From Candidatus Aminicenantota bacterium (GTDB taxonomy: Bacteria; Acidobacteriota; Aminicenantia; Aminicenantales; Aminicenantaceae): DNA of 5,713 bases. The translations under genes were made by a program, and so were the position numbers. Each line of letters begins with the position of its first letter. The first letter of the stretch is position 1. Shown here piece by piece: positions 4,432-5,713 of this stretch. The stretch is from contig JAUXEH010000207.1 of the NCBI GenBank assembly GCA_030620655.1, positions 1-5,713 of the forward strand. The letters run 5' to 3'. The notes under the pieces are model-generated. The model worked only from the letters and a program-made list of their open reading frames with translations, was not told the DNA's origin and made no database searches.

Positions 4432-5713
4432 ATGAAAGGCGATTCCCCGCAGCGCCCAAGCCGCGAAACCTTTACTTCCCGCTTCGGCCTGCTCATGACC
4501 ATGATCGGGGCCGCGGTCGGACTGGGGGCGGTGTGGCGGTTCCCCTACATGGCCGGACGGTTCGGGGGCGCGGCCTTCGTGCTCTTCTATCTGGCGGTGA
4601 TGCTGTTTATCGGCATCCCCGCCCTCATGGCGGAGTGGTCGCTGGGCCGCTTCACCGGACGCGGCACCCTGGGGGCCTTCGAGAGGGGAGGCTTCCCGGG
4701 AGGCCGCTATGTGGGTGGCTTCCTGTTCGGCATCGTCTTTTTCGCCACAGGCTACTACTCCAATGCCGTGGGCTGGGTGGCTTTCCATGCCCTGGGTGAG
4801 GCCGCGAAGCCTTTGGGTGTGCGGTTCCAGCCGGGCGCCATCCTGCCCCCCGAGTCCGGGTTCGATGCGGCCTCCTTTTTCCTCCAGATGCTCATGACCG
4901 CACTGGTCATCTCCGCCTGCGGCCTGGTGCTGGTCAAGGGACTGCGGAAGGGGATCGAGCGGGCCAGCAAGGTGATCGTGCCCGCCCTGTTCCTCATCCT
5001 GGTGATCCTGATCGTGCGCTCCGTCACCCTCCCCGGGGCCGGGGAGGGGATTCGCTGGTACATCGGGAGCTTCCGCTTTCACGATTTGACACCCGGGGTC
5101 ATGGCCGCCGCGCTGGGCATGGCCTTCTTTTCCCTGTCCCTGGGCGGGACCTTCATGGTCATATACGGTTCCTACATGGACCGCGGAGCACCCATCCCGC
5201 GGAATGCTGTTTTAACGGGGATCAGCGCCTCCCTGGCCGGGATCATGGCCGGCTTCGCCATCTTCCCCGCCGTGTTCGCCTTCGGGCTGGAGCCCGCTTC
5301 CGGCCCGGGCCTGATCTTCACCACACTCCCACGCACCTTCGATCAGATGCCGGCGGGCTGGATTTTCGGGCTGCTTTTCTTCGTCGGATTGTTCGGGGCC
5401 GCGTTCCTATCCGATGTAGCCGCCTTCGAGGTGCTGGTGGGAGGGCTCGTGGACAACACCGGGCTTTCCCGCGGGAAGGCGGTGGCCCTGGCCTGCGGCG
5501 CGGTCTTTGTCATGGCGATCCTGCCCATGATCAACTACAAGATCTTCATCCCCTGGGACCTGATCTTCGGGTCAGGCATGCAGGCCCTGGGATCGCTGCT
5601 GGCTGTGGTGACCGCTGCCTGGTGCATCCGCCGGGCCGCGGCCCTCAAAGAGCTTTCGGCCGGGAGCGGGAGGCCCTTCCCGCTTTGGCTCTACTGGTGG
5701 CTGCGCGCGGCCG
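4432..5713 (+). CDS. Sodium:neurotransmitter symporter (NSS/SNF) family transporter, 3' truncated by window edge
   Basis: The frame from the ATG at 4432 stays open for 427 codons to the window end. NSS proteins (LeuT, MhsT, Tyt1) import amino acids or related amines with sodium across the inner membrane. TM1 carries GAAVGLGAVWRFPY (26-39) and is followed by FGGAAFVLFY; TM6 is seen as AFFSLSLGGTF (231-241), TM7 as AGFAIFPAVFAFGLEP (273-288) with GPGLIF, and TM8 as AAFLSDVAAFEVLV (323-336). About ten helices are visible, so only the last one or two and the tail are missing. Several sodium-ligand positions differ from LeuT: A33 for N27, S234 for T254, probably A266 for N286, and L326 for T354. 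Start choice is unsettled: ATG 4432 has no well-spaced ribosome binding site, whereas the in-frame TTG at 4423 lies 5 nt after AGGA and would add three residues. It lies 33 bp behind AOR on the same strand and may be co-transcribed. The substrate is unknown; an amino acid is likely. Confidence 0.92.
   Translation, partial: MKGDSPQRPSRETFTSRFGLLMTMIGAAVGLGAVWRFPYMAGRFGGAAFVLFYLAVMLFIGIPALMAEWSLGRFTGRGTLGAFERGGFPGGRYVGGFLFGIVFFATGYYSNAVGWVAFHALGEAAKPLGVRFQPGAILPPESGFDAASFFLQMLMTALVISACGLVLVKGLRKGIERASKVIVPALFLILVILIVRSVTLPGAGEGIRWYIGSFRFHDLTPGVMAAALGMAFFSLSLGGTFMVIYGSYMDRGAPIPRNAVLTGISASLAGIMAGFAIFPAVFAFGLEPASGPGLIFTTLPRTFDQMPAGWIFGLLFFVGLFGAAFLSDVAAFEVLVGGLVDNTGLSRGKAVALACGAVFVMAILPMINYKIFIPWDLIFGSGMQALGSLLAVVTAAWCIRRAAALKELSAGSGRPFPLWLYWWLRAA

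Noticed and set aside
4410..4799. Plus-strand frame of 129 codons overlapping the transporter start
   Set aside because: It is a different frame from the NSS protein, which shows WRFPY and other family motifs; the product is Arg/Gly/Pro-rich and featureless.
4162..5082. Minus-strand open frame of 306 codons across the AOR end and the transporter
   Set aside because: Its His/Gln/Gly/Asp-rich composition is what the reverse complement of membrane-protein codons gives; it conflicts with two clear genes.

Overview
The window is a high-GC (by eye above 60%) bacterial chromosomal segment from an organism with strictly anaerobic metabolism. The main clue is a tungsten-type aldehyde:ferredoxin oxidoreductase (AOR) encoded with a polyferredoxin. 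Gene content fits Desulfobacterota-like or syntrophic/fermentative anaerobes, but the sequence alone does not fix the taxon. No mobile element, CRISPR array, tRNA or rRNA was seen.

Layout. (1) 1-140 (+): the last 45 codons of a membrane protein, most like the C-terminus of an L-lactate permease (LctP/LldP). (2) 141-259: a short convergent gap with weak dyads but no classical terminator. (3) 260-1567 (-): a complete brnQ, the branched-chain amino acid carrier, with a near-consensus extended -10 promoter at 1592-1620. (4) 1568-1783: the divergent intergenic region, with the brnQ promoter on the minus strand, two candidate plus-strand promoters and two dyads. (5) 1784-4398 (+): a tightly packed three-gene unit: a 92-aa protein of the TIGR04076 type with three cysteines, a 176-aa protein with four Fe-S cluster motifs, and the 601-aa AOR catalytic subunit. 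The second ribosome binding site overlaps the end of the first gene, and the second and third reading frames overlap by 14 bp. (6) 4401-4416: a perfect hairpin between AOR and the next gene. (7) 4432-5713 (+): a sodium:neurotransmitter symporter (NSS) family transporter running off the right edge.

How the genes may work together (inference). BrnQ and the NSS transporter would import amino acids. Fermentative breakdown of branched-chain or aromatic amino acids yields aldehydes via 2-keto acids, and AOR oxidises aldehydes to carboxylic acids, passing low-potential electrons to the four-cluster protein and on to ferredoxin. The TIGR04076-type protein is an uncharacterised partner candidate.

The most noteworthy observations are: the compact TIGR04076/four-cluster Fe-S/AOR cassette; an NSS transporter in which several side-chain ligands of both canonical sodium sites appear replaced; a shortened CxxC spacing in the second cluster motif of the Fe-S protein; and the arrangement of dyads and promoters in the divergent control region.
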